From positions 1-11,837 of the forward strand of contig DASSKA010000050.1 in assembly GCA_035690905.1 (NCBI GenBank): a stretch of 11,837 bases of DNA, read 5' to 3'. The position numbers were made by a program, and so were the translations under genes. The notes beneath the pieces were generated by a model that did not search any database, was not told the origin of the DNA, and saw nothing but the letters and a program-made list of their open reading frames with translations. Below, in pieces: positions 6,529 through 11,837 of the stretch (position 1 is its first letter; each line of letters starts with the position of its first letter). This DNA comes from DASSKA01 sp035690905. GTDB lineage: Bacteria; Actinomycetota; Actinomycetes; Propionibacteriales; Nocardioidaceae.

Positions 6529-7776
6529 CGAGATCGCGTCCCGGACCGGCACGAACTTCGCCTGCGCCTCGGCGAGCTCCGCGGCGGGATCGGAGCTGGC
6601 CACGATCCCGCAGCCGGCGAACAGCCGCACCGTCCGGCCGTCCACCTCCGCCGAGCGCAGCGCGATGCCCCACTCGCCGTCGCCGGCGCCGTCCATCCAG
6701 CCCACCGGCCCGGCGTACCGGCCGCGGTCCATGCCCTCGATCTCGCCGATCAGCGCGGTGGCCACCTCGGTCGGGGTGCCGCCGACCGCGGCGGACGGGT
6801 GCAGCGCCTCGGCGAGCTCCAGCGACGTGGCCGCGTCCTTGGCGACCCCGGCCACGTCGGTGGCCAGGTGCATCACGTTGGGCAGGTGCAGCACGAACGG
6901 CGACTCGGGCACGTTCATCGACGTGCAGTGCGGGGCCAGCGCCTCGGCCACCGAGCGCACGGCGTACTCGTGCTCCTCCAGGTCCTTGCTCGACCGCGCC
7001 AGGGTGGCGGCCAGTGCCAGGTCGCGTTCGTCGTGACCGGTACGACGGATGGTGCCGGCCAGCACGCGAGAGGTGACCAGACCCCGCTCGCGGCGCACCA
7101 GCATCTCCGGCGTTGCCCCGAACAGCCCGGCGACGTGGAACGTCCAGCACATCGGGTAGGTCTCGGCGAGCCGGCCCAGCGGCCAGCGCACGTCGATGTC
7201 GTTCTGGGCGGTGGCCAGCAGGTCGCGGGCCAGCACCACCTTCTCCAGTGCGCCGGTCTGGATCCTGCGCACCGCGTCGGCGACCACCAGCTCCCAGTCC
7301 GCGCCGCTGCGCGCGCCGTCGGTGAACACCACCCCTTCCGGGGCCTCGGCCGGCTCGGTGGGCGCCACCACGGGCTGCGTCCCGATCGCGCCGGCTCCGA
7401 TGGTGGTCACCCACGCGGTGTCGCCGCGTCGGCCGACCACCACCTCGGGGACCACCAGCACGCTGTCACCCGGATCGTCGGCGAACCCGAACGAGCCGAA
7501 GCACACCAGCCCGGTGCCCGGCTCCTCCACCTCGTCGCGGACCACGGCCTGCCGGGTCTGGTCGGCCCACCAGGCCCGGGCCTGCCCGAAGCGGTCCGGC
7601 CCGGCGGTGCGCAGGACAGCGGCCTCGCCCCAGCCGACGATCCCGTCCCCGCGCCGTACCCACGCCAGCGCGCCTTCGCTGGGCAGCAGCGCCAGCAGGG
7701 CTCCGGGGTCTTCGACGGCGACGGTGCGTACGACGAGGGGGCTCACGTCTGGGGTGGTGCCGGCCGCAGAGGTCAC
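6523..7776 (-). CDS. menF: Isochorismate synthase (MenF/EntC family)
   Basis: 417 aa, chorismate-binding family. It converts chorismate to isochorismate, the substrate of MenD. Residues ~160-417 carry the family signatures: EKVVLARDL (contains the lysine proposed as general base in MenF), TFHVAGLFGATPEMLVRR, SRVLAGTIRR, SKDLEEHEYAV, LHPSAAVGGTP, GRYAGPVGWMDGAGDGEW and the C-terminal LFAGCGIVASSDPAAELAEAQAK with Mg-binding glutamates. The N-terminal ~150 residues are the variable domain of these enzymes. The window's menE/C/D/G genes favour MenF over a siderophore EntC or a salicylate synthase. I place the start at the GTG with first base 7776, because TAGGCT (minus strand 7789-7784) lies 7 nt before it. 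The frame is open upstream to 7845, but that would cross the intergenic promoters. It is transcribed away from menG. Confidence 0.93.
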   Translation of the reverse strand: MTSAAGTTPDVSPLVVRTVAVEDPGALLALLPSEGALAWVRRGDGIVGWGEAAVLRTAGPDRFGQARAWWADQTRQAVVRDEVEEPGTGLVCFGSFGFADDPGDSVLVVPEVVVGRRGDTAWVTTIGAGAIGTQPVVAPTEPAEAPEGVVFTDGARSGADWELVVADAVRRIQTGALEKVVLARDLLATAQNDIDVRWPLGRLAETYPMCWTFHVAGLFGATPEMLVRRERGLVTSRVLAGTIRRTGHDERDLALAATLARSSKDLEEHEYAVRSVAEALAPHCTSMNVPESPFVLHLPNVMHLATDVAGVAKDAATSLELAEALHPSAAVGGTPTEVATALIGEIEGMDRGRYAGPVGWMDGAGDGEWGIALRSAEVDGRTVRLFAGCGIVASSDPAAELAEAQAKFVPVRDAISS

Positions 7777-7783
7777 GCATCGG

Positions 7784-7789
7784 AGCCTA
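7784..7789 (-). promoter_or_regulatory. Leaderless -10 element (TAGGCT) of menF
   Basis: On the minus strand TAGGCT matches TANNNT and is followed by 7 nt (CCGATGC) and then the menF GTG. This is the geometry of a leaderless actinobacterial promoter. There is no SD and no obvious -35 at 17-18 nt. The same hexamer serves menG on the other strand. Confidence 0.6.
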
Positions 7790-7825
7790 CGACCGCCGGG
7801 CATCGGGCCGCGGAGCCGGGGCTTC

Positions 7826-7839
7826 CCGTCGTACGACGG
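7826..7839. promoter_or_regulatory. 14-bp perfect palindrome between the menF and menG promoters; candidate operator
   Basis: CCGTCGTACGACGG is perfectly symmetric and lies between the two divergent -10 boxes, ending 5 bp before the menG -10. A protein bound here would cover the menG -35/spacer region and could affect both promoters. The word GTCGTAC is frequent across this window, and 13 of the 14 bases recur inside menD at 2885-2897, so the palindrome may be background. The binding protein, if any, is unknown. Confidence 0.35.
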
Positions 7840-7844
7840 CTGCA

Positions 7845-7850
7845 TAGGCT
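7845..7850 (+). promoter_or_regulatory. Leaderless -10 element (TAGGCT) of menG
   Basis: TAGGCT ends at 7850 and is followed by 6 nt (GTGCCC) and the GTG at 7857, placing the predicted transcription start on the start codon. No SD is present. This decides between the two in-frame GTG codons at 7851 and 7857 in favour of 7857. Confidence 0.6.
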
Positions 7851-7856
7851 GTGCCC

Positions 7857-8546
7857 GTGACCCGAGCCGACCTCGACAAGCGCCCGGCCGAGGTCGCGGC
7901 GATGTTCGACGCCGTGGCCCGCCGCTACGACCTGACCAACGACGTGCTGTCCCTGGGGCAGGACCGGCTGTGGCGCAAGGCCGTGGTGGACGCGGTGGAC
8001 CCGCGGCCGGGGGAGCGGGTGCTCGACCTGGCCGCCGGCACCGGCACGTCGAGCCAGCCGTTCGCCGACCGCGGCGCCGTCGTGGTGCCGTGCGACTTCT
8101 CCCTGGGCATGCTGCAGGTCGGCAAGCAGGTCAAGCCGCACCTGGCCTTCACCGCCGGTGACGGCACCCGGCTGCCGTTCGCCGACGGCTCGTTCGACGC
8201 GGTGACCATCTCGTTCGGGCTGCGCAACGTGGTCGATGCCGATGCCGCGCTGCGCGAGATGCGCCGGGTCACCCGGCCCGGCGGCCGGCTGCTGGTCTGC
8301 GAGTTCAGCCACCCGACCTGGGCGCCGTTCCGGACCGTCTACCTGGAGTACCTCATGCGCGCGCTGCCGCCGATCGCGCGCGCGGTGTCCTCCAGCCCCG
8401 ACGCCTACGTCTACCTCGCCGAGTCGATCCGGGTGTGGTCGGACCAGCGTCAGCTCGCCGTCCGGATCACCGAGGCCGGCTGGGCCCGGCCCCGCTGGCG
8501 CAACCTGTCCGGCGGGATCGTCGCGCTGCACCACGCCACCGCCTGA
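7857..8546 (+). CDS. menG: Demethylmenaquinone methyltransferase (MenG/UbiE family)
   Basis: 229 aa, standard size for the family. It transfers a methyl group from S-adenosylmethionine to demethylmenaquinone, the final ring modification giving menaquinone, at the inner face of the membrane. Visible signatures are VAAMFDAVARRYDLTNDVLSLG near the N-terminus (13-34), the SAM-binding loop VLDLAAGTGTS with D57, G61 and G63, an acidic/loop segment around GDGTRLPFADGSFDAVTISFGLRNV, the MRRVTRPGGRLLVCEFS strand and the C-terminal RWRNLSGGIVALH. There are no membrane segments. Start at GTG 7857 (leaderless promoter fit); GTG 7851 would add two residues. It is divergent from menF and lies 317 bp upstream of the menJ-nuo genes on the same strand. 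UbiE in ubiquinone makers is related, but an actinobacterium uses only MK. Confidence 0.95.
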   Translation: MTRADLDKRPAEVAAMFDAVARRYDLTNDVLSLGQDRLWRKAVVDAVDPRPGERVLDLAAGTGTSSQPFADRGAVVVPCDFSLGMLQVGKQVKPHLAFTAGDGTRLPFADGSFDAVTISFGLRNVVDADAALREMRRVTRPGGRLLVCEFSHPTWAPFRTVYLEYLMRALPPIARAVSSSPDAYVYLAESIRVWSDQRQLAVRITEAGWARPRWRNLSGGIVALHHATA

Positions 8547-8763
8547 GCCCGCCGGCCCGCGACCGCTTGCGTGTGCCGATCGGACGTGGCCCGGGCGGAG
8601 CGGGCAGTGACGGGCCGTGCCGAGCACGTCGTGCGCGGACGTCGCGGGATCGGACGGGACCCGGGTGCGCCCGGCGACGAGCACGGCAGGCGCATGGGGC
8701 GCCGGTGCGACGGGGCCGCGGCGGGCGGTCCGGACCCGAGTCGCGACGAGGAGAGAGGCGACC
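8547..8763. other. Gene-free GC-rich stretch between menG and the menJ-nuo promoter
   Basis: No convincing gene on either strand. The sequence is GC-rich with weak hairpin potential: GGCCCG (8588-8593) can pair with CGGGCC (8611-8616), and GCACGTCGTGC (from about 8627) is self-complementary around one base. Either could help end menG transcription, but no U tract follows. An imperfect direct repeat of about 21 bp (GATCGGACG..., 17 of 21 matching) starts at 8578 and 8648. The open frame from GTG 8571 is judged spurious because it runs through the promoter region into menJ. Confidence 0.5.
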
Positions 8764-8769
8764 TAGACT
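8764..8769 (+). promoter_or_regulatory. Candidate -10 (TAGACT) for the menJ-nuo operon
   Basis: TAGACT matches TANNNT at the upstream edge of the AT-rich patch. Transcription would start near 8776, giving a ~90-nt leader that contains the inverted repeat at 8784-8803 and the SD at 8851. An alternative promoter is TTAGTG (8784-8789), a 16-nt spacer, and CACAAT (8806-8811), which would place the inverted repeat between the -35 and -10. No good -35 exists for TAGACT. The two cannot be separated by eye. Confidence 0.4.
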
Positions 8770-8783
8770 GTCCGATGGTGGAA

Positions 8784-8803
8784 TTAGTGAAGCGATTCAC
8801 TAA
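8784..8803. promoter_or_regulatory. Perfect 8-4-8 inverted repeat; candidate Rex-like operator
   Basis: TTAGTGAAGCGATTCACTAA has two perfect 8-bp arms around GCGA, in a patch of ~60% AT set in ~70% GC DNA. The core GTGAA-N4-TTCAC is the same as in Rex operators (Streptomyces type TGTGAACGCGTTCACA); it differs only at the base just outside the core on each side (A/T instead of T/A). Rex is an NADH/NAD+-sensing repressor of respiratory genes in Gram-positive bacteria, which fits the nuo genes downstream. Position relative to either candidate promoter is repression-competent. A TetR- or MarR-type regulator site is the main alternative. Confidence 0.6.
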
Positions 8804-8850
8804 GTCACAATGTTCTCGTGCCCGGACAATCCCGGGGCGGGGCCGCGAGC

Positions 8851-8858
8851 AGGAGAGG
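8851..8858 (+). promoter_or_regulatory. Strong Shine-Dalgarno site for menJ
   Basis: AGGAGAGG followed by a 5-nt spacer and ATG 8864. It fixes the start there and rejects the in-frame ATG at 8810, which has no SD and adds unconserved residues. It contrasts with the SD-less genes upstream in this window. Confidence 0.8.
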
Positions 8859-8863
8859 CCACG

Positions 8864-10159
8864 ATGACCCGGACCACCGCCGACGCGCGGCAGGCCGACG
8901 TCATCGTCGTAGGCGCAGGGCCCGCGGGCTCGACCGCGGCGTTCCACCTGGCCCAGGCCGGGGTGGACGTGCTGGTCCTGGAGAAGACCGCCTTCCCGCG
9001 CGAGAAGGTCTGCGGTGACGGGCTCACCCCGCGCGCGGTCCGCCAGCTGGTGCGGCTCGGCATCGACCTCGACGCCCCCGGCTGGATCAAGAACCACGGG
9101 CTGCGGGTGCGCGGCGGCGGCCACCAGATCGAGCTGCCCTGGCCGGACCTGGCCGCCTTCCCGTCGTACGGCCTGGTCCGCACCCGCCTGGACTTCGACG
9201 AGATCCTCGCCCGGCACGCCGAGAAGGCCGGCGCCCGGCTGCTGGAGCGGCAGGCGGTCACCGGCCCGGTGCTCGACGAGCGGACCGGCCGGGTGGTCGG
9301 GGTGACCGCCAAGCCGGTCGACGACCGGGGCCGCAAGATCGGCGACGAGGTCACCTACTCGGCTCCCGTGGTGATCGCCGCCGACGGCGTGTCGGCGCGG
9401 ATGGCGCTCGCGTTGGGCTTGGAGAAGCGCCCCGACCGGCCGTTGGGCGTCGCGGTGCGCACCTACTACACCAGCCCGCGCCACGACGACGACTGGATGG
9501 AGTCCTGGCTGGAGCTGTGGGAGGGTGCCCCGGGCCGGTCCCGGCTGCTGCCCGGCTACGGCTGGATCTTCGGCGTCGGCGACGGTACGTCGAACGTGGG
9601 GCTCGGCATCCTGAACACCTCGAGCGCTTTCGGCAACACCGACTACAAGGACCTGCTGCGTCGGTGGCTGGACAACACCCCCGAGGAGTGGGGGTACCGG
9701 GAGCACAACATGGTCGGCAAGATCGGCGGTGCCGCACTGCCCATGGGGTTCAACCGGAAGCCGCACTACACCCGCGGCGTGCTCCTCGTCGGCGACTCCG
9801 GCGGCATGGTCAACCCGATGAACGGCGAGGGCATCGCCTACGCGATGGAGTCCGGTGAGATGGCGGCCGCCGCCGTCGTACAGGCGCTCGGACGTCCGGC
9901 CGCCGAACAGGAGCGCGCGCTGCAGGCGTATCCTGCCGCGTTGGACGCGACGTACGGCGGCTACTACACACTCGGGCGGCTGTTCGTGCGGCTGATCGGC
10001 AACCCACAGGTGATGAAGCAGGCGACCAGGCACGGTCTTCCGCGGCCGACGCTGATGCGGTTCGTGCTCAAGCTGATGGCGAACCTCAGCGACCCGCGGG
10101 GCGGTGACGCGTCCGATCGCATCATCAACGCACTGAGCAGGGTGGCTCCCGCCGCCTAG
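8864..10159 (+). CDS. menJ: Geranylgeranyl-reductase-family flavoprotein, probable menaquinone reductase (MenJ)
   Basis: 431 aa FAD-dependent oxidoreductase. The N-terminal Rossmann motif is VIVVGAGPAGS (13-23; G17, G19, G22), followed by FPREKVCGDGLTPRAV, the signature of the geranylgeranyl reductase family, and later VVIAADGVSARM (second FAD motif), LPGYGWIFGVGDG, LPMGF and GDSGGMVNPMNGEGIAYAMESGEMAA (FAD/substrate segment). Mycobacterial MenJ (Rv0561c), which saturates an isoprene unit of MK, shares from memory the CGDGLTPRAV, LPGYGWIF and NP-NGEGI-Y motifs. Actinobacteria commonly carry partly saturated menaquinones such as MK-8(H4), so tail reduction of MK is the most likely role. Reduction of geranylgeranyl groups of phospholipids or carotenoids is the alternative. 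It leads an apparent operon with nuoA-C (64-bp gap). Confidence 0.85.
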   Translation: MTRTTADARQADVIVVGAGPAGSTAAFHLAQAGVDVLVLEKTAFPREKVCGDGLTPRAVRQLVRLGIDLDAPGWIKNHGLRVRGGGHQIELPWPDLAAFPSYGLVRTRLDFDEILARHAEKAGARLLERQAVTGPVLDERTGRVVGVTAKPVDDRGRKIGDEVTYSAPVVIAADGVSARMALALGLEKRPDRPLGVAVRTYYTSPRHDDDWMESWLELWEGAPGRSRLLPGYGWIFGVGDGTSNVGLGILNTSSAFGNTDYKDLLRRWLDNTPEEWGYREHNMVGKIGGAALPMGFNRKPHYTRGVLLVGDSGGMVNPMNGEGIAYAMESGEMAAAAVVQALGRPAAEQERALQAYPAALDATYGGYYTLGRLFVRLIGNPQVMKQATRHGLPRPTLMRFVLKLMANLSDPRGGDASDRIINALSRVAPAA

Positions 10160-10171
10160 GCACAGCAGGCA

Positions 10172-10193
10172 TGGCCGCCGTCCGCGGTGGCTA
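10172..10193 (+). other. Weak hairpin between menJ and nuoA
   Basis: An 8-bp stem with two G-U pairs around a 6-nt loop (GCCGCC at 10174-10179 against GGTGGC at 10186-10191, extended outward by two pairs) lies just after the menJ stop. It might act as a processing or partial attenuation point between menJ and nuoA. It has no U tract and may be chance. Confidence 0.22.
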
Positions 10194-10208
10194 CCTACGA
10201 GGCAGGAA

Positions 10209-10215
10209 GAGAGGA
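10209..10215 (+). promoter_or_regulatory. Shine-Dalgarno site for nuoA
   Basis: GAGAGGA, 8 nt before GTG 10224. It supports the GTG start over the ATG at 10230, which is two codons further in. Confidence 0.65.
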
Positions 10216-10223
10216 CGAGAGCG

Positions 10224-10577
10224 GTGTACATGCCAGTGATCGCGCTGGGGATCATCGCGGCGGCGTTCGCGGTGTTCTCGGTGGTGATGAGCACCCTCGT
10301 CGGGCCCAAGCGCTACAACCGGCCCAAGCTCGACTCCTACGAGTGCGGCATCGAGCCCACCCCGCAGCCGGTCGGGGGCGGGCGGTTCCCGGTGAAGTAC
10401 TACATCACCGCGATGCTGTTCATCGTCTTCGACATCGAGATCATCTTCCTGTACCCGTGGGCTGTGTACTTCGACAGCATGAAGGTCTTCGGGCTGGTCG
10501 AGATGCTGCTGTTCATCGTGACCGTTTTCGTCGCCTACGCCTACGTGTGGCGTCGCGGCGGTCTGGAGTGGGACTAA
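10224..10577 (+). CDS. nuoA: NADH-quinone oxidoreductase subunit A
   Basis: 117 aa, normal for NuoA. It is a small membrane subunit of NDH-1 at the junction of the peripheral and membrane arms, near the quinone site. Three transmembrane helices are visible: ~4-24 (IALGIIAAAFAVFSVVM), ~60-80 (TAMLFIVFDIEIIFLYPWAV) and ~88-108 (LVEMLLFIVTVFVAYAYVW). Between the first two lies the conserved loop KRYNRPKLDSYECGIEP, whose YECG cysteine is the hallmark of the subunit, and helix 2 keeps the conserved acidic pair in FDIEI. The C-terminus ends RRGGLEWD, as in Streptomyces homologues. GTG start with SD. The stop is 3 bp before nuoB, so the genes are co-transcribed. Confidence 0.96.
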   Translation: MYMPVIALGIIAAAFAVFSVVMSTLVGPKRYNRPKLDSYECGIEPTPQPVGGGRFPVKYYITAMLFIVFDIEIIFLYPWAVYFDSMKVFGLVEMLLFIVTVFVAYAYVWRRGGLEWD

Positions 10578-10580
10578 GAC

Positions 10581-11135
10581 ATGGGTCTTGAGGAGAAGCT
10601 TCCCAGCGGGGTGCTGCTGAGCACCGTCGAAGGTGTCGCGGGCTACTTCCGCAAGGCGTCGTTCTGGCCGGCCACCTTCGGCCTGGCCTGCTGCGCCATC
10701 GAGATGATGACCTCCGGCGGGCCGCGCTACGACCTCGGCCGGTTCGGCATGGAGGTGTTCCGCGCCTCGCCGCGGCAGGCCGACCTGATGATCGTGGCCG
10801 GCCGGGTCAGCCAGAAGATGGCCCCGGTGCTGCGCCAGATCTACGACCAGATGCCCGACCCGAAGTGGGTGCTGGCGATGGGCGTCTGCGCGAGCTCGGG
10901 CGGCATGTTCAACAACTACGCGATCGTGCAGGGCGTCGACCACGTCGTACCCGTCGACATGTACCTCCCCGGCTGCCCGCCGCGCCCGGAGATGCTGATC
11001 GACGCGATCCTCAAGCTGCACGACCAGGTCCAGCACACGAAGCTGGGAGCCAACCGCCGCGCCGAGATCGAAGCCACCGAGGAGTCCGCGCTGCGTGCCC
11101 TGCCGACCAGCCAGATGAAGGGCCTGCTGCGGTGA
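10581..11135 (+). CDS. nuoB: NADH-quinone oxidoreductase subunit B (N2 iron-sulfur subunit)
   Basis: 184 aa. It carries cluster N2, the last [4Fe-4S] centre before quinone. All four ligands are present: adjacent C37-C38 (GLACCAIEM), C103 (MGVCASSGG) and C132 (YLPGCPPRP). Other family motifs are YDLGRFGMEVFRASPRQADLMIVAGRVS and WVLAMG. The C-terminal ~35 residues are charged and variable. No transmembrane segment; it sits on the peripheral arm at the cytoplasmic side next to NuoD and the quinone cavity. ATG start 3 bp after the nuoA stop. Its stop overlaps the nuoC GTG (GTGA, 11132-11135). Confidence 0.97.
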   Translation: MGLEEKLPSGVLLSTVEGVAGYFRKASFWPATFGLACCAIEMMTSGGPRYDLGRFGMEVFRASPRQADLMIVAGRVSQKMAPVLRQIYDQMPDPKWVLAMGVCASSGGMFNNYAIVQGVDHVVPVDMYLPGCPPRPEMLIDAILKLHDQVQHTKLGANRRAEIEATEESALRALPTSQMKGLLR

Positions 11136-11837
11136 CCGACGAGCAGGAGGGGGCGGGCGGCAAGAGCCAGCTCGAGCAGCGCGAGGGCGGCACCCAGGAC
11201 CCCTCGCTCGACGCGGTCGCGACGGCGTCGCCGACCGACGCCCGCGAGGTGATCGGCGAGCGTCGCGGGATGTTCGGCGTCAGCGACGGCGGTGACACCT
11301 CCGGCTACGGCGGCCTCCGTCGTGCCGTGGAGCTGCCCGGCGCGACCCCGCCGCCCTACGGCGGCTGGATGGACGACGTGGCCGGCGCCCTCGCCCGGGC
11401 CACCCGCGACGGCGGCCTCGACGAGGCCGTCGAGAAGGTGATCGTGCACCGCGGCGAGATCACCTTCTTCATCCGTCGTGAGCACATCGCAGCGGTCGCC
11501 CGGCTGCTGCGCGACGACGAGGACCTCCGCTTCGAGCTGTGCTCGGGGGTCAGCGGCGTGCACTACCCCGGCGACGCCGGCCGCGAGCTGCACGCCGTCT
11601 ACCACCTGCTGTCCATGACCTACAACCGCCGGGTGCGGCTCGAGGTGACCGCCCCCGACGCCGATCCGCACATCCCGAGCGTGTGCGCGACGTACCCGAC
11701 GGCCGACTGGCACGAGCGCGAGACCTTCGACTTCTTCGGCATCGTGTTCGACGGCCACCCCGGACTCACGCGGATCGAGATGCCCGACGACTGGCCCGGC
11801 CACCCCCAGCGCAAGGACTACCCCCTGGGCGGCATCC
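11132..11837 (+). CDS. nuoC: NADH-quinone oxidoreductase subunit C, 3' end beyond the window
   Basis: 235 codons are present with no stop, so the gene is cut by the window edge. Start is GTG 11132, overlapping the nuoB stop. Residues 1-~40 are low-complexity and acidic, then EVIGERRGMFGVSDGGDTSGYGGL appears, an actinobacterial NuoC feature. The core 30-kDa fold follows with CSGVSGVHYPGD, ELHAVYHLLSMTYNRRVRLEV, and the family signature HERETFDFFGIVFDGHP from H194, then MPDDWPGHPQRKDYPLGG. NuoC is a peripheral-arm subunit without cofactor that packs against NuoD. It is a separate gene product here as far as visible; a NuoCD fusion is unlikely because the typical NuoC end (RKDYPLGG) is near. Only a few tens of residues should be missing. 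Confidence 0.96.
   Translation, partial: MTDEQEGAGGKSQLEQREGGTQDPSLDAVATASPTDAREVIGERRGMFGVSDGGDTSGYGGLRRAVELPGATPPPYGGWMDDVAGALARATRDGGLDEAVEKVIVHRGEITFFIRREHIAAVARLLRDDEDLRFELCSGVSGVHYPGDAGRELHAVYHLLSMTYNRRVRLEVTAPDADPHIPSVCATYPTADWHERETFDFFGIVFDGHPGLTRIEMPDDWPGHPQRKDYPLGGI

Noticed and set aside
7777..7845. Upstream extension of menF to an ATG at 7845
   Set aside because: It would translate the menF -10 box and the 14-bp palindrome and overlap the menG -10; the leaderless GTG at 7776 fits better.
8810..8863. In-frame upstream ATG that would extend the MenJ N-terminus by 18 residues
   Set aside because: The AGGAGAGG at 8851-8858 is correctly spaced for ATG 8864, and the extra residues are translated from promoter/leader sequence and do not resemble the family.
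8571..8867. 98-codon frame on the plus strand before menJ
   Set aside because: It runs through the AT-rich promoter and inverted repeat, ends 4 nt inside menJ, has no SD and no recognisable motif; its G/C third positions match the background of the region.
1158..10950. Recurrent word CGTAC/GTCGTAC (for example near 1160, 2887, 7829, 9163, 9875, 10940)
   Set aside because: Most copies are inside genes in varied codon frames, so this looks like a compositional preference of the genome rather than a set of operators; only the symmetric intergenic copy was kept as a low-confidence candidate.

Overview
The window is chromosomal DNA from a very GC-rich Actinomycetota, most like Nocardioides/Propionibacteriales or a Streptomyces relative. 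The signs are third codon positions that are nearly always G or C, frequent GTG starts, ATGA/GTGA gene overlaps, starts that look leaderless, and NuoA/NuoB/NuoC proteins of actinobacterial type. It is mostly a respiratory-quinone region: menaquinone (MK) synthesis, MK tail tailoring, and the start of the complex I (NDH-1) operon that uses menaquinone. No mobile element, CRISPR array, RNA gene or phage gene was seen.

Layout. Positions 1-2949 (+) hold the 3' end of menE (o-succinylbenzoate-CoA ligase), then menC (o-succinylbenzoate synthase) and menD (SEPHCHC synthase), joined by 4-nt overlaps. Positions 2999-6526 (+) hold three apparently independent genes: an AraC-type HTH/DinB-like fusion regulator, a CPA1 Na+/H+ antiporter with a C-terminal UBP-type zinc finger, and a small metallo-beta-lactamase-fold hydrolase. 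menF (isochorismate synthase, minus strand, 6523-7776) converges on the hydrolase gene and shares a CTAG with it, so both stop codons overlap. menF diverges from menG (demethylmenaquinone methyltransferase, 7857-8546). Each of the two genes has a TAGGCT -10 element 6-7 nt before a GTG start, and a perfect 14-bp palindrome lies between the promoters. A 317-bp gene-free stretch (8547-8863) ends in an AT-rich promoter region carrying a perfect inverted repeat that resembles the Rex redox-repressor operator. It precedes a MenJ-type geranylgeranyl-reductase-family flavoprotein and nuoA, nuoB and nuoC (nuoC runs off the window and is not a closed frame).

How it fits together. MenF makes isochorismate from chorismate. 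MenD, MenC and MenE carry it to o-succinylbenzoyl-CoA. MenG methylates demethylmenaquinone, and the MenJ-like reductase probably saturates isoprene unit(s) of the tail. NDH-1 then reduces the finished quinone with NADH. MenB, MenA and the MenH-type lyase are not in this window. The points most worth checking are the Rex-like operator in front of menJ-nuo, the run of five SD-less genes with -10-like hexamers 6-7 nt before the start codon, the menF/menG divergent promoter palindrome, and two fusion proteins (antiporter-ZnF-UBP and AraC-DinB) whose cellular roles are unclear.
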